Origin: Candidatus Iainarchaeum sp.
GTDB taxonomy: Archaea; Iainarchaeota; Iainarchaeia; Iainarchaeales; GCA-2688035
Length of the DNA stretch: 55,078 bases
Assembly (NCBI GenBank): GCA_017610205.1
Contig: JAFCCL010000001.1
Coordinates: 26,805 to 81,882 of the forward strand
Direction of reading: 5' to 3'
The position numbers were made by a program, and so were the translations under genes. Position 1 is the stretch's first letter. The number at the start of each line of letters is the position of its first letter. The notes beneath the pieces were generated by a model that was not told the DNA's origin, did no database searches, and saw only the letters and a list, made by a program, of their open reading frames with translations. This document shows, piece after piece, positions 15,988 to 23,961 of the stretch.

Positions 15988-16416
15988 CTATTTTTGAACT
16001 ATTTTTTTGATTGCTTTGAGAAAGCCTTTTGCTAATTGGATTGATGATTCTGCTTCGGCTTCTTGAGCTTCACTGCTTTCTTCCAGTCCATACATTAGGT
16101 TATGCCTTTGAAGCCTTAACGAGTTCAATTCGTTCAAGTATTTTTTTTCAATTTTGTTTGAATATTTTTCGCTCATAAAAACAAAAACCGCAAAGTGGCT
16201 GCGTTCCTTGAACCCGTCCTTGAACAAAATCGCTCTTGCTGAATGAAACATGGATGTATAGGCACTAATTATGGCACTTTCAAAAATCTTGCTTTCAAAC
16301 TCCATTCCGGCAATTTCCAACTTGTGTTCAGCCATTTTAGTGGAGGACTTTGCCTTTTTAAAATCAGGCGTTGTTTTTACCAACAGACCCTTGTTCAGGC
16401 AATCCTCAATATTCAA
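15988..16416 (-). CDS. HEPN-domain protein, putative RNase toxin
   Basis: 142 residues, all helical by composition, with SAIISAYTSMFHSARAILF in the first half and NSLRLQRHNLMYG in the second, the R-x-H type motif found in HEPN ribonucleases. Family members paired with minimal nucleotidyltransferases act as toxins that cleave RNA and are silenced by AMP transfer. Its ATG overlaps the stop of the MNT gene by four bases, so the pair is co-expressed. The motif spacing is slightly shorter than the classic R-X4-6-H, so activity is not certain. Confidence 0.75.
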   Translation of the reverse strand: MNIEDCLNKGLLVKTTPDFKKAKSSTKMAEHKLEIAGMEFESKIFESAIISAYTSMFHSARAILFKDGFKERSHFAVFVFMSEKYSNKIEKKYLNELNSLRLQRHNLMYGLEESSEAQEAEAESSIQLAKGFLKAIKKIVQK

Positions 16417-16961
16417 AAAACCACCGGCCTTTCGCCAAACAAAACAATTGAATCATAAATAATGTTCTCATAAAAAACCTTGTTCCGCAAAGCTTTCTTC
16501 TTCCACTCGCCTGGTGACAACAACAAGAGATTAATTTCCCTTTTGGCTTTTTTGCCTGGCAAAAAACCGGTTTTGCCTGAATCATGGGCAATAGCCAACA
16601 GGTCAACATCGCTCTTTTCGTCATTAGTTCCCCTGGCAAAACTGCCATACAAAAGCACTGACTGCAGTGCTGGAAATTCTTCTGCCATTCGCTCAACAAT
16701 TCCAGAACCATGCAAAGAATCAAGGTTAAACAATATCTTCCATTGCCTGCACAACGCATTTTCCAGATTTGCTTTATACTGGTAAGTTCGGCCAACAACA
16801 TCTAAGGTAACAATCCCCTTTTTCTTCATAAATTCAAACGCTTGCCCTGATGCTGCAGGGCTAATGCCTATGCTTGAAGCCAGTCCCCTGACTGAAAAGC
16901 TCTTGTTTGGCTTAGAGGTTATCTCCTGGATTGCCTTCACAACCACATACTGCTCTAACAT
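16413..16961 (-). CDS. MNT-type nucleotidyltransferase with N-terminal winged helix (antitoxin)
   Basis: 182 residues from the ATG at 16961 (TATA-like TATATTTAAA at about 16986-16998 gives a leaderless start there; a TTG at 16979 is less likely). Residues 1-80 form a winged helix (SVRGLASSIGISPAASGQAFEFM), and the second half holds LLYGSFARGTNDEKSDVDLL, the GSx10DxD motif of minimal nucleotidyltransferases. With the HEPN protein it makes a HEPN/MNT toxin-antitoxin pair. The fused DNA-binding domain suggests that it also represses its own promoter. The module lies downstream of the surface-protein gene and upstream of the degenerate 3'-end copy. Confidence 0.8.
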   Translation of the reverse strand: MLEQYVVVKAIQEITSKPNKSFSVRGLASSIGISPAASGQAFEFMKKKGIVTLDVVGRTYQYKANLENALCRQWKILFNLDSLHGSGIVERMAEEFPALQSVLLYGSFARGTNDEKSDVDLLAIAHDSGKTGFLPGKKAKREINLLLLSPGEWKKKALRNKVFYENIIYDSIVLFGERPVVF

Positions 16962-17088
16962 AATTAATACACAAGACAAATGTACATTTAAATATAACGA
17001 TAAAAATTACGTTACTATACAAAATACAATTGTTTATTATAACAAACAAAAGGCTGTTGTGAGGATTGTATTACAACCCAACCCTGTT

Positions 17089-17160
17089 TAAATAGCCAAG
17101 CAACCTGGCAATGCGTGACAAAGCATTCTAATGCCGCTTGTGCGTTATGCCTTTTTTTTT
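17089..17160 (+). ncRNA. Candidate small RNA with promoter and T-tract
   Basis: In the 328-base gap between the MNT gene and the surface-protein gene, a TATA-like GTTTAAATAG (17089-17098) is followed about 15 bases later by a structured, G/C-richer stretch, GGCAATGCGTGACAAAGCATT and on to GTGCGTTATGCC (about 17108-17150). Its ends (GGCA/TGCC) and core (ACAA/TTGT, GCATT/AATGC) can pair. A run of nine or ten T follows at 17150-17160. No open frame spans it. The call is weak and rests on promoter, fold and T-tract alone; the rest of the gap is AT-rich with nothing recognisable. Confidence 0.25.
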
Positions 17161-17289
17161 TGGATAGCCTGCTTTAGCAGTAGCAAAAAAAGCGATTAAT
17201 AAAAGTGTTAAAAAAATGTTTTTTTTTGTTTTTTTTGGTGAAAAAGCAAAAAGGTCAACAAAAATTGCCAAAACAAAAAAAAGGCTAAT

Positions 17290-20100
17290 TCAGCTTCTGT
17301 ACTTCCACTTTGGGCCTGAAGACTCTTTCTTTTTTCCGCTTCCGCCAATTCTGTCAAAAAATCCTGAGCCAGAACCAGCTCTTTTGCTTGCCGCTTCAAT
17401 TCCAAAAGGACTTTCATTTCCCTTGCCTCTCTTTTCAATTACATACAATGCACCAAAAACAATAATTGCGCCTATGATAATTGCAATTCCTGCAATTTCA
17501 ATAGCTCCTCCTAACCCAAACAACCCTGTTGCTGTTCCTAAAAAGCTTGCTTTGCTCATTTCTGTTTCAGAGCTTACTAAAACTGGTGGAATTAAAAACT
17601 TGTTTAAAATTTCTGAATCAACCATTGCATCTGCTTCTTCTGCTGTTAATTCGCTTTTCAAAGCATAAACAATTGTTGCCTGGTCTCCGGCTTCCACTGA
17701 AACAATCCATTCAAGAACTGGGTCGTCAACAATTACTGTAAAGTTTTCTCCTGCAATCTCTGAAGCGGTTTCTGCAAACTCTTTTGGTATAACCTCTACA
17801 ACCTTTACCTCTTTTGTTTCACCTGAATCATTTCTTACAACAATTGTAATAACTGCCTTGTAATAAACTTCGTTTCCGCTTCCAATCTGTTTTAATGAAA
17901 GGCTTCTTTCAACCCAGCTGCCTTCAAGCATTTGCTTTGCCTCATCACATACAGCCTGGCTGAATCCAAGCCCTTTCATCATTATTTCCAAATGCTCTTC
18001 GTTGAAAACATACTGGCTTTTCGCTCCATAGGTTCCAACCGCAACCAGTCCTGCAAGCTCTTCAAGCTTTGCAACTCCTTTGTCAGCTTTTTCCACTGCA
18101 GTATCATAATCTTCGTTGTCAAACGCTTCTTGTGCTTTGTCAATCAAATCTCTTGCTTCTTCAAATAATCCAGCCTGCTCTGCATTCAAAGCAATTCCCA
18201 AAACATCAAACTCTGCAAGAAAAGAATCAACAGTTTCCTTCACAGCAAACGCTACATCAATTGCATCCTCTGCAGCAATTTTATTCTCATCATCGTCAGG
18301 TGTGTCATTTGTTGTTTTGTTGTCAACTGTTATATCAATACTGTCCTGATTGCTGCTTATGTTATACTCGTCTATAGAGGTTGCCTTTAGCTCGTAATCT
18401 CCGTTACTTACACTCAATGTATTCCAGTCAAAGACATAATAGCTGCCGCTTTTTGTTCCGTCTCCAATATAAGTTTCGTTAAGGTGAAATCTAATCCGTT
18501 TTATGCTGGTTGTACTGTCTGCTGTTGCACGTGCTTTGATTTCAACAATGCCTTCAACTACATCATCATTATCTGGGTCAATCAATTCAACTGTTGGTTT
18601 TGGTCTATCGGTTTGGTTGCCGTAAAACACTGGAGCATAACTGCTTTCACTGCTTTCGTTTCCTGCATTGTCAACTGCAACAACCCAATAATAGTAAGTT
18701 TGTCCGTCTGTTAAATCACTATAGCTGGAGTAATCAGTGTCACTATCTCTTGTTTTCCCAATTTTGCTTGCGTCATCAAAGTCTTTATTTGTTCCCCTGT
18801 AAATTTTGTAATAGTCTATTCCGCTGTGGCTGTCTCCGCCATTGTCATTCCAGTCCAAATCAACTTTGTCATCTCCTGAATCATAGCTTCCGCTCAAACT
18901 TGTTGGCGTATTTGGATTTGAGTCATCAATTTTTATTTTGTAATGGTCTGTTGCACTTTCATCTGAGCCAACTTTTGCCATTACGTGGAAATAATGAGTT
19001 CCATTGCTTAATCCTAAATAGCTTTTTGAAGTGCTTTCCCTTGTGCCTTCTTTGTTGCTTTCCGTTACAGTTGTGCCTGAACTATCATTTAAAAGATAGT
19101 AGTATGTTGCACCGCTTACAGAACTCCAGGTAAATTCGGGGTCATCGCTTATTTCCCAAGTGTCCTCTTCATGCTCGCTGCTTATATTTGGCTTGCTTAT
19201 ACTGCCGATTGTTACTGTGTTGCTGTTTTCATCTTCTCCAGGGCTTGTTCCTGTTGCCGCAACAGGAGTTACCTGACAAATCCAATCCTCGCCTTCGTTT
19301 GTTTCATCTGAATCAACGGTTGAACCTGTTTCGCTTGTCGGCCCGCCGTCCTTGAACCAGAGGAAAGTTGTTGCTTCCTCGTCCTCGTCATCACCTTCAT
19401 TGTCATCATAATCATAAGTGCAGTCCAAATCATCGTTGCTTTGAGGCGAACCCGGCGAAATTTCAACATTTTCCGCAACAGGAGCCTGGTTTGGCCCGTT
19501 AACTGTAATTGAAACGCTAGCCATGTCTTTTGCAGCTTGCTCGTCTGTTGCAGTAAGTATTGCATCATAGTCTCCTGCTGTCTCGTAATTGTGATCTAGA
19601 TTGGTAACAAAATCATAGTCGCTGTTTCCATCTCCAAAGTTTATCTTACAAGTTGCTAAGTCGTCATCAATGTCAGCACAACTGCCTGTAAATGTAACAA
19701 TTAGTGGTACATCCCCTGTACTTGGATTAACGTTCAGTGTTGCTGTTGGCGCATTGCTTGAACTTAAGACTGTAATTGTAGTCGTGTCATTGTCAGAACT
19801 TTCTCCCTCGTTGTTCAATGCTGACAATTCAACCTCATAATCGCCTATTGTGTGGTAAGTATGGGGCCATACAAAGCTGTTAAAATCAGCAATATTCCCG
19901 TCCCCTAAATCAATTGTACAACTTACAATTTGTCTCATTTCATTGTCATCAGAGCAGCTGCTTTCAGAAAAGTTTACTGCAAGCGGCTCTGTCCCACTTA
20001 TAGTATCGGGTGTTAGTATTACTATTGGTGTAGCAAATGTGCTCCCGCTTAAAATTAGAAATGCTAGTAATAGAAAGGCAAACTTTTTTATCACTCCCAA
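17290..20100 (-). CDS. Secreted surface protein with PKD, FnIII and Ig-like domains and a C-terminal membrane anchor
   Basis: 936 residues. An N-terminal signal peptide (KKFAFLLLAFLILSGSTFA) is followed by two PKD-like domains (about 25-112 and 115-203; IDLGDGNIADF and INFGDGNSDYDF motifs), an acidic Ser/Thr/Asp/Gly-rich part, a fibronectin type III region (about 395-490), an Ig-like domain (about 505-600), a helical acidic segment (about 615-690), and a beta domain. A hydrophobic helix AIEIAGIAIIIGAIIVFGAL near residue 870 and a basic tail ending GPKWKYRS complete it. It should be a membrane-anchored cell-surface protein. The start is TTG (20100) with GGGGG upstream; GTG at 20094 is possible. 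A hairpin TCCTTC-GCTA-GAAGGA (20112-20127) lies in the leader. Confidence 0.85.
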   Translation of the reverse strand: MGVIKKFAFLLLAFLILSGSTFATPIVILTPDTISGTEPLAVNFSESSCSDDNEMRQIVSCTIDLGDGNIADFNSFVWPHTYHTIGDYEVELSALNNEGESSDNDTTTITVLSSSNAPTATLNVNPSTGDVPLIVTFTGSCADIDDDLATCKINFGDGNSDYDFVTNLDHNYETAGDYDAILTATDEQAAKDMASVSITVNGPNQAPVAENVEISPGSPQSNDDLDCTYDYDDNEGDDEDEEATTFLWFKDGGPTSETGSTVDSDETNEGEDWICQVTPVAATGTSPGEDENSNTVTIGSISKPNISSEHEEDTWEISDDPEFTWSSVSGATYYYLLNDSSGTTVTESNKEGTRESTSKSYLGLSNGTHYFHVMAKVGSDESATDHYKIKIDDSNPNTPTSLSGSYDSGDDKVDLDWNDNGGDSHSGIDYYKIYRGTNKDFDDASKIGKTRDSDTDYSSYSDLTDGQTYYYWVVAVDNAGNESSESSYAPVFYGNQTDRPKPTVELIDPDNDDVVEGIVEIKARATADSTTSIKRIRFHLNETYIGDGTKSGSYYVFDWNTLSVSNGDYELKATSIDEYNISSNQDSIDITVDNKTTNDTPDDDENKIAAEDAIDVAFAVKETVDSFLAEFDVLGIALNAEQAGLFEEARDLIDKAQEAFDNEDYDTAVEKADKGVAKLEELAGLVAVGTYGAKSQYVFNEEHLEIMMKGLGFSQAVCDEAKQMLEGSWVERSLSLKQIGSGNEVYYKAVITIVVRNDSGETKEVKVVEVIPKEFAETASEIAGENFTVIVDDPVLEWIVSVEAGDQATIVYALKSELTAEEADAMVDSEILNKFLIPPVLVSSETEMSKASFLGTATGLFGLGGAIEIAGIAIIIGAIIVFGALYVIEKRGKGNESPFGIEAASKRAGSGSGFFDRIGGSGKKKESSGPKWKYRS

Positions 20101-20252
20101 TCCCCCACAACTCCTTCGCTAGAAGGAAATTTGTTATGTATACTTGTTTTTGGTTTGTTAATGTTGGCATCTGAGCCTTTTGCTCATACTATTCTGGGGT
20201 CATTCTATTTAAAAACTTTTTTGCATTTTGAGGGTATATTGCGTAGTTTGAA

Positions 20253-20762
20253 GTGATTTTTGTGAGTCTACATAATATTTTTTACCTTGTGTTGTTTACT
20301 CTTGCTCCTGTTTTTGAATTAAGGTGGAGCATTCCGCTCGGCCTTTGGAGTAAGCCAGTTGAACTTCCTTTTGTTGGGGCTGTAAGCGGTTTTGGCATGC
20401 CTTTGTTTGAAGTTTTGCCAATTGTGGTAATAACAAACATTCTTTTGGGTATTTTTCTGTATTTTGCATTGGATTTTCTTGTAAGGCTTTTTACAAGAGT
20501 CCAATATATAAAAGTATTATATGAGAGGATTGTGGCAAGAACGCAGAGGAAGGCAAAGCCTTTTGTTGAAAAATATGGGGTAATTGGGCTTGCAATTTTT
20601 ATTGGCATTCCTTTGCCTGGCTCTGGTGTCTGGACAGGGGCATTAGCGGCCTTTTTGCTTGGAGTGCGCTTTCGTGATTTTGCAATTGCCTGCGTGATTG
20701 GTGTTCTGATAGCCACTGCAATAGTAACTGCGGTGACGCTTGGCCTTTTGAACGGGTTTTGA
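20253..20762 (+). CDS. Small multidrug-export-like membrane protein (COG2426)
   Basis: 169 residues with about four membrane segments. The start, FELRWSIPLG, the cytoplasmic-looking basic loop (RTQRKAKPFVEKYGVIGL), and IGIPLPGSGVWTGALAAFLLG are characteristic of the Sm_multidrug_ex family. Despite the name, the substrate is unknown. It lies divergent from the surface-protein gene with about 150 bases between, and the GTG start at 20253 is the first in the conserved frame. Confidence 0.8.
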   Translation: MIFVSLHNIFYLVLFTLAPVFELRWSIPLGLWSKPVELPFVGAVSGFGMPLFEVLPIVVITNILLGIFLYFALDFLVRLFTRVQYIKVLYERIVARTQRKAKPFVEKYGVIGLAIFIGIPLPGSGVWTGALAAFLLGVRFRDFAIACVIGVLIATAIVTAVTLGLLNGF

Positions 20763-20792
20763 ATTTGAATGCGTTTTGAATGGTTTTGGCTT

Positions 20793-21125
20793 TTAGCAAA
20801 TTTTTATTTTGAGAATGTGCTTGTTTTCCGGAATAAGCGTTACTTTTTCTCCTTTTTTGAGTTTGTAGAATTTTGCAATATCTGTTGGAAGAGTAATTGC
20901 AAGGCTTCTTCCGGTTGAAACTATAGGTCTTGTTACACTAAATACATTAAGCTGGTTTTCAGTTTCTTTCATCTGTTTGCTTGTAACAAATTCTTTTCTG
21001 CATTTTTTGCATTTGTAGTAAGGCTGTTCTTTTAGAATGATCTTTCCGTCCAATAGCTCTATTTCTTCTTGGTGCAATTCAGATATTCCGCCACAAAAAA
21101 CACATTTTATTTTTTCTTTTTCCAT
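20793..21125 (-). CDS. Antitoxin-like protein: YgiT-type zinc finger plus AbrB/SpoVT domain
   Basis: 110 residues. CVFCGG near the N-terminus and YKCKKCRKEF about 28 residues later give the CxxC...CxxC zinc finger of YgiT (MqsA-like) antitoxins. The C-terminal half, STGRSLAITLPTDIAKFYKL followed by KKGEKVTLIPE, is an AbrB-type swapped-hairpin DNA-binding domain, not the usual HTH. It overlaps the upstream toxin-like gene by 19 bases, so toxin is first and antitoxin second. The zinc finger probably binds the toxin and AbrB the promoter (inference). Confidence 0.8.
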   Translation of the reverse strand: MEKEKIKCVFCGGISELHQEEIELLDGKIILKEQPYYKCKKCRKEFVTSKQMKETENQLNVFSVTRPIVSTGRSLAITLPTDIAKFYKLKKGEKVTLIPENKHILKIKIC

Positions 21126-21370
21126 AAGCTTACCTCTCCTTCATTTGACTCCCAAATGCTGACGACATTAATGTATTTTTTTGTTTCTTTTTTGATTACT
21201 GTAAAATAATACTCCATTATTTTGAACACAGTCTTGATTGCCCTTTTTTTTTGTTTTTCTTTAACCTTTTGCTTAATCACGTTTTGTTCAACTTCGCCGT
21301 AATTAATGCCATATTTGAGAGAGCGTTCAAAAAAACGCTGTCTTGCATGTCTTGTCCAAACAACCTCCAT
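21107..21370 (-). CDS. DUF4258-like toxin partner
   Basis: 87 residues from the ATG at 21370; a GTG at 21385 would add five. The sequence VVWTRHARQRFFERSLKYGI and the later IMEYYFTVIKKETKKYINVVS match the H-A-x-x-R-F-x-E-R pattern and beta-strand end of DUF4258, a small RelE-like family frequently paired with YgiT zinc-finger antitoxins. The TATA-like ATATATTTAAATAC about 25 bases upstream supports a leaderless start at 21370. It probably acts on RNA or the ribosome, but that is not known for this family member. Confidence 0.7.
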   Translation of the reverse strand: MEVVWTRHARQRFFERSLKYGINYGEVEQNVIKQKVKEKQKKRAIKTVFKIMEYYFTVIKKETKKYINVVSIWESNEGEVSLWKKKK

Positions 21371-21490
21371 TACAAAATAGTGCACAATATAGTATTTAAA
21401 TATATCATTACCAATGCATTACTTTTTCATTATTATTTTCTCACTTGTTTTTCCTTAGGGTCTTTTGGACAGTATTAGTCTTTGAATTAG

Positions 21491-22240
21491 TTACTTTATT
21501 TTTGAAATTGTTTTTGTAAGAAGTGTCTTAACATTATCTGCGTTTTTGTTAAATATTTTTATGACTTCTTCCCAGTCTACTGGTGCTTCGTCTTCAGCCC
21601 AGCTGTCGTAGTCTGTTGACATTGCAATTGCTGCATAAGAAATTCCTGCTTCGTTTGCCAGAATGCATTCTGGTGCAATAGACATGTTTATTACGTCTGC
21701 TCCCCAGATTCTGAACATTTTTGATTCTGCTCTTGTTGAAAACCTTGGTCCCTCAATTGTGATTACTGTTCCTTTTGAATGGTGTTTCAATTTTAGTTCT
21801 TTGCAGCTGGCGTCCAATAATTTTCTTAATTCTTTTGAGAACGGGTCTGGCATTGCCACATGCTTTGCTTTTCCTCCGTCTGCTGGAAAATCTTCGTAGA
21901 ATGTTATTTTTCTGTGCCTGGTAAAGTCAATAAACTGGTCAAGAATTATAATGTCGCCTCGTTCAATTTCTTTTCTAAGGGAACCGCAGGCAGTGGTTGC
22001 AATAATGCTGGTGACACCCTGGTTTTTCATTGCCTGAATGTTTGCTCTGAAATTAACCTGTGTTGGTGGAATGGTGTGTTTTCTTCCATGCCTTGCAATA
22101 AAGCAGACCTTTTTGCCGTTTAATTCTCCAATTCTAAGTGGTGAACTTGGAGTTCCATAGGCTGTGTCAACTCCAACATCTTTTGCTTTTTTCAAAAGTT
22201 TTGGGTCTTCCAATCCGGAGCCGCCTATTATGCCAATCAT
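21491..22240 (-). CDS. mtnP: S-methyl-5'-thioadenosine phosphorylase
   Basis: 249 residues of the purine nucleoside phosphorylase family II. Seen: MIGIIGGSGLEDPKLL (phosphate loop), FIARHGRKHTIPPTQVNFRAN, TTACGSLRKEI, TIEGPRFSTRAE, and DVINMSIAPECILANEAGI with STDYD near the C-terminus. It splits methylthioadenosine with phosphate to adenine and methylthioribose-1-phosphate. The apt gene 1 kb upstream in the same direction can reuse the adenine. The ATG overlaps the GNAT gene by four bases. Confidence 0.92.
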   Translation of the reverse strand: MIGIIGGSGLEDPKLLKKAKDVGVDTAYGTPSSPLRIGELNGKKVCFIARHGRKHTIPPTQVNFRANIQAMKNQGVTSIIATTACGSLRKEIERGDIIILDQFIDFTRHRKITFYEDFPADGGKAKHVAMPDPFSKELRKLLDASCKELKLKHHSKGTVITIEGPRFSTRAESKMFRIWGADVINMSIAPECILANEAGISYAAIAMSTDYDSWAEDEAPVDWEEVIKIFNKNADNVKTLLTKTISKIK

Positions 22241-22647
22241 TTTTTGTGTCTCCTTCTAACTTTTGGTGAAATTCTGAAAATTCTTTGACTTTTTTTGCTT
22301 AGTTGAGTATAGCCTGCTTTTTGGTAGAATTTTTTTGGTTTTTTATCTGGTACAACACTGCTTCTCTTTATGCCATTTTTCTCAAAGTAAGCATGAGCCT
22401 TTCCAAGTAATTTATGGCCAATTCCCTTTGTCTTAAAGCCTTTGGAGACTTCTATGGCTGAAATAATTCCTTCTCTTCTTTTTGGTTCTATGCGACAACG
22501 GCAAATTCCAACTATGTTTCTTTCATGCAGTGCAAAAAAAACTTGTGAATTTTTTGGCAATTCTAAACCAAAGGCCGTTAATTCTTTTTGTTTTGCTGTC
22601 CTTACTACAATTCTTCCCTTTAAAATTTTTTCTGTCAAAAAAATCAC
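22237..22647 (-). CDS. GNAT-family N-acetyltransferase
   Basis: 136 residues with a GNAT core: VGICRCRIEPKRREGIISAI (beta 3-4), then GFKTKGIGHKLLGKAHAYFE, where the Q/RxxGxG/A acetyl-CoA loop appears as KTKGIG, and FYQKAGYTQL near the end. The C-terminus is strongly basic. The substrate is unknown. It is translationally coupled to mtnP by an ATGA overlap. Confidence 0.8.
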   Translation of the reverse strand: MIFLTEKILKGRIVVRTAKQKELTAFGLELPKNSQVFFALHERNIVGICRCRIEPKRREGIISAIEVSKGFKTKGIGHKLLGKAHAYFEKNGIKRSSVVPDKKPKKFYQKAGYTQLSKKSQRIFRISPKVRRRHKK

Positions 22648-22674
22648 GCCCTTTCTTTAATTCTGGCCTGTTTT

Positions 22675-23064
22675 TTAATCTCCTATAAATATTACATTTT
22701 TCATTCCTTTAAAGTGTTTGTCTCCACTTAAAATTTTTGCACCCTCTTTTTCTCCTTGTGTCAAGATGAATGCATCTGCTAATCCAAAATTTTTTACTTT
22801 TTTTCTAATAGTGGCGTGTCTTTTCCCGGCATCTCTTGCAATATTTTCATCTATTTTTAAAATTTTTGACATTGCCATTAGTGCCTCAAAAAATTGGGCG
22901 CTGTTCCTTTCTGTTCTTTCAAGCTTGCTTACAATTTCTGAAACAGTCAAAGCAGAACAGAGAATTTCGTTGGCTTCATTTTCAAGTATTTCTTTCACCA
23001 AAAACCCTTTTTTGCTTCCTTCAAAGTATTCAATCCAAGCGTAGCTGTCAACTATTACTTTCAT
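22675..23064 (-). CDS. vapC: PIN-domain toxin, VapC family
   Basis: 129 residues. The conserved acidic residues of PIN ribonucleases are visible: MKVIVDSYAWIEYFEG (first Asp), VSEIVSKLER (Glu), GLADAFILTQ (Asp) and SGDKHF (Asp). The partner antitoxin gene lies 10 bases upstream. The likely action is cleavage of tRNA or rRNA when the antitoxin is lost, as in the family. Confidence 0.88.
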   Translation of the reverse strand: MKVIVDSYAWIEYFEGSKKGFLVKEILENEANEILCSALTVSEIVSKLERTERNSAQFFEALMAMSKILKIDENIARDAGKRHATIRKKVKNFGLADAFILTQGEKEGAKILSGDKHFKGMKNVIFIGD

Positions 23065-23074
23065 AAGCGATTAC

Positions 23075-23269
23075 CTATTCAATGTCAAGCTCGTCTTTTT
23101 CGGTAAATGGTTCAACGCCCTTGAGTTTTCCAAAAAAAGTTTTTTTAACTTTTTTTATGTCAAGCTTTACAAATTCGTTTTCCTTTATGTCTTCTTTTTC
23201 CACAACTGGTTTTGGAATGGTTGTAACAATTGAACCGCCGATTTTTCTTGTTTTAACCAAAAATTCCAT
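23075..23269 (-). CDS. vapB: AbrB-type antitoxin, VapB family
   Basis: 64 residues from the ATG at 23269, which follows a GGTGATGTG ribosome-binding site; an upstream start at 23299 would add ten residues. MEFLVKTRKIGGSIVTTIPK is the AbrB/SpoVT N-terminal beta-hairpin used for DNA binding, and the C-terminal acidic part should wrap the toxin. It precedes vapC in the same operon. Confidence 0.85.
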   Translation of the reverse strand: MEFLVKTRKIGGSIVTTIPKPVVEKEDIKENEFVKLDIKKVKKTFFGKLKGVEPFTEKDELDIE

Positions 23270-23312
23270 CACATCACCTATAATAAAATTATACAACAAG
23301 TTATATTTAAAC

Positions 23313-23861
23313 TTATGTTTTTTCTTCCTTCACATTCTCGTTGTCAAACTTTAACAAGGAGAATGTATCATAACCCTTCAACTTTTCTATTCCTTTGAGG
23401 AAGGTCAGCTCCACAAGAAACGCCATCCCGTTAACTTTGCCTCCAAGCATTTCAACTAAATTAATAGCCGCACAAGCGGTTCCTGCTGTGGCGCATAAAT
23501 CGTCTACGATTAGAACACTTTCTCCCTTCTCAATTGCGTCCTCATGGATTTCAAATGCGTCAGTACTGTACTCTGTTTTGAATTCTTGTTTTATCTTTTT
23601 GTAAGGCAGTTTTCCTGGTTTCCTCAGTGGAACAAATCCTGCATGGAATTCGTAGGCAAGCACTGAACCCAAAATAAAGCCCCTTGCTTCAGTGCTTACA
23701 ACCTTGTCAAAGTGCATGTCTTTTTTCATAAAGTATTCGACTAAATCGTCTACTGCTTGTCTGAATGCAGGGGCGTCCTGAAAAAGGCTCATTACGTCAT
23801 AGAACAAAATGCCTTCTTTTGGAAAGTTTGGAATTGTCCTGATTTTTTTCCTTAAGTCCAT
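23313..23861 (-). CDS. apt: Adenine phosphoribosyltransferase
   Basis: 182 residues. IPNFPKEGILFYDVMSLFQD is the Apt N-terminal signature, STEARGFILGSVLAYEF follows, and VLIVDDLCATAGTACAAINL is the PRPP-binding loop. It makes AMP from adenine and PRPP. With mtnP downstream on the same strand it completes methylthioadenosine-to-AMP recycling; VapBC and the GNAT gene lie between them. Confidence 0.93.
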   Translation of the reverse strand: MDLRKKIRTIPNFPKEGILFYDVMSLFQDAPAFRQAVDDLVEYFMKKDMHFDKVVSTEARGFILGSVLAYEFHAGFVPLRKPGKLPYKKIKQEFKTEYSTDAFEIHEDAIEKGESVLIVDDLCATAGTACAAINLVEMLGGKVNGMAFLVELTFLKGIEKLKGYDTFSLLKFDNENVKEEKT

Positions 23862-23961
23862 TTAAACCAATAAAATTTTGCTGAAAAAGGAATTTAAAGC
23901 CTTGCTTGGCTTGAGTAATGGGGCAAGAAAATTATTATAGTGGAATGAGTGCTTATTTATT

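Noticed and set aside
20793..23312. 3'-end repeats around the DUF4258 and VapBC pairs like those around the ATPase and HEPN/MNT modules
   Set aside because: The ends of mtnP and apt were compared with the sequence beyond each pair and no repeat was seen.
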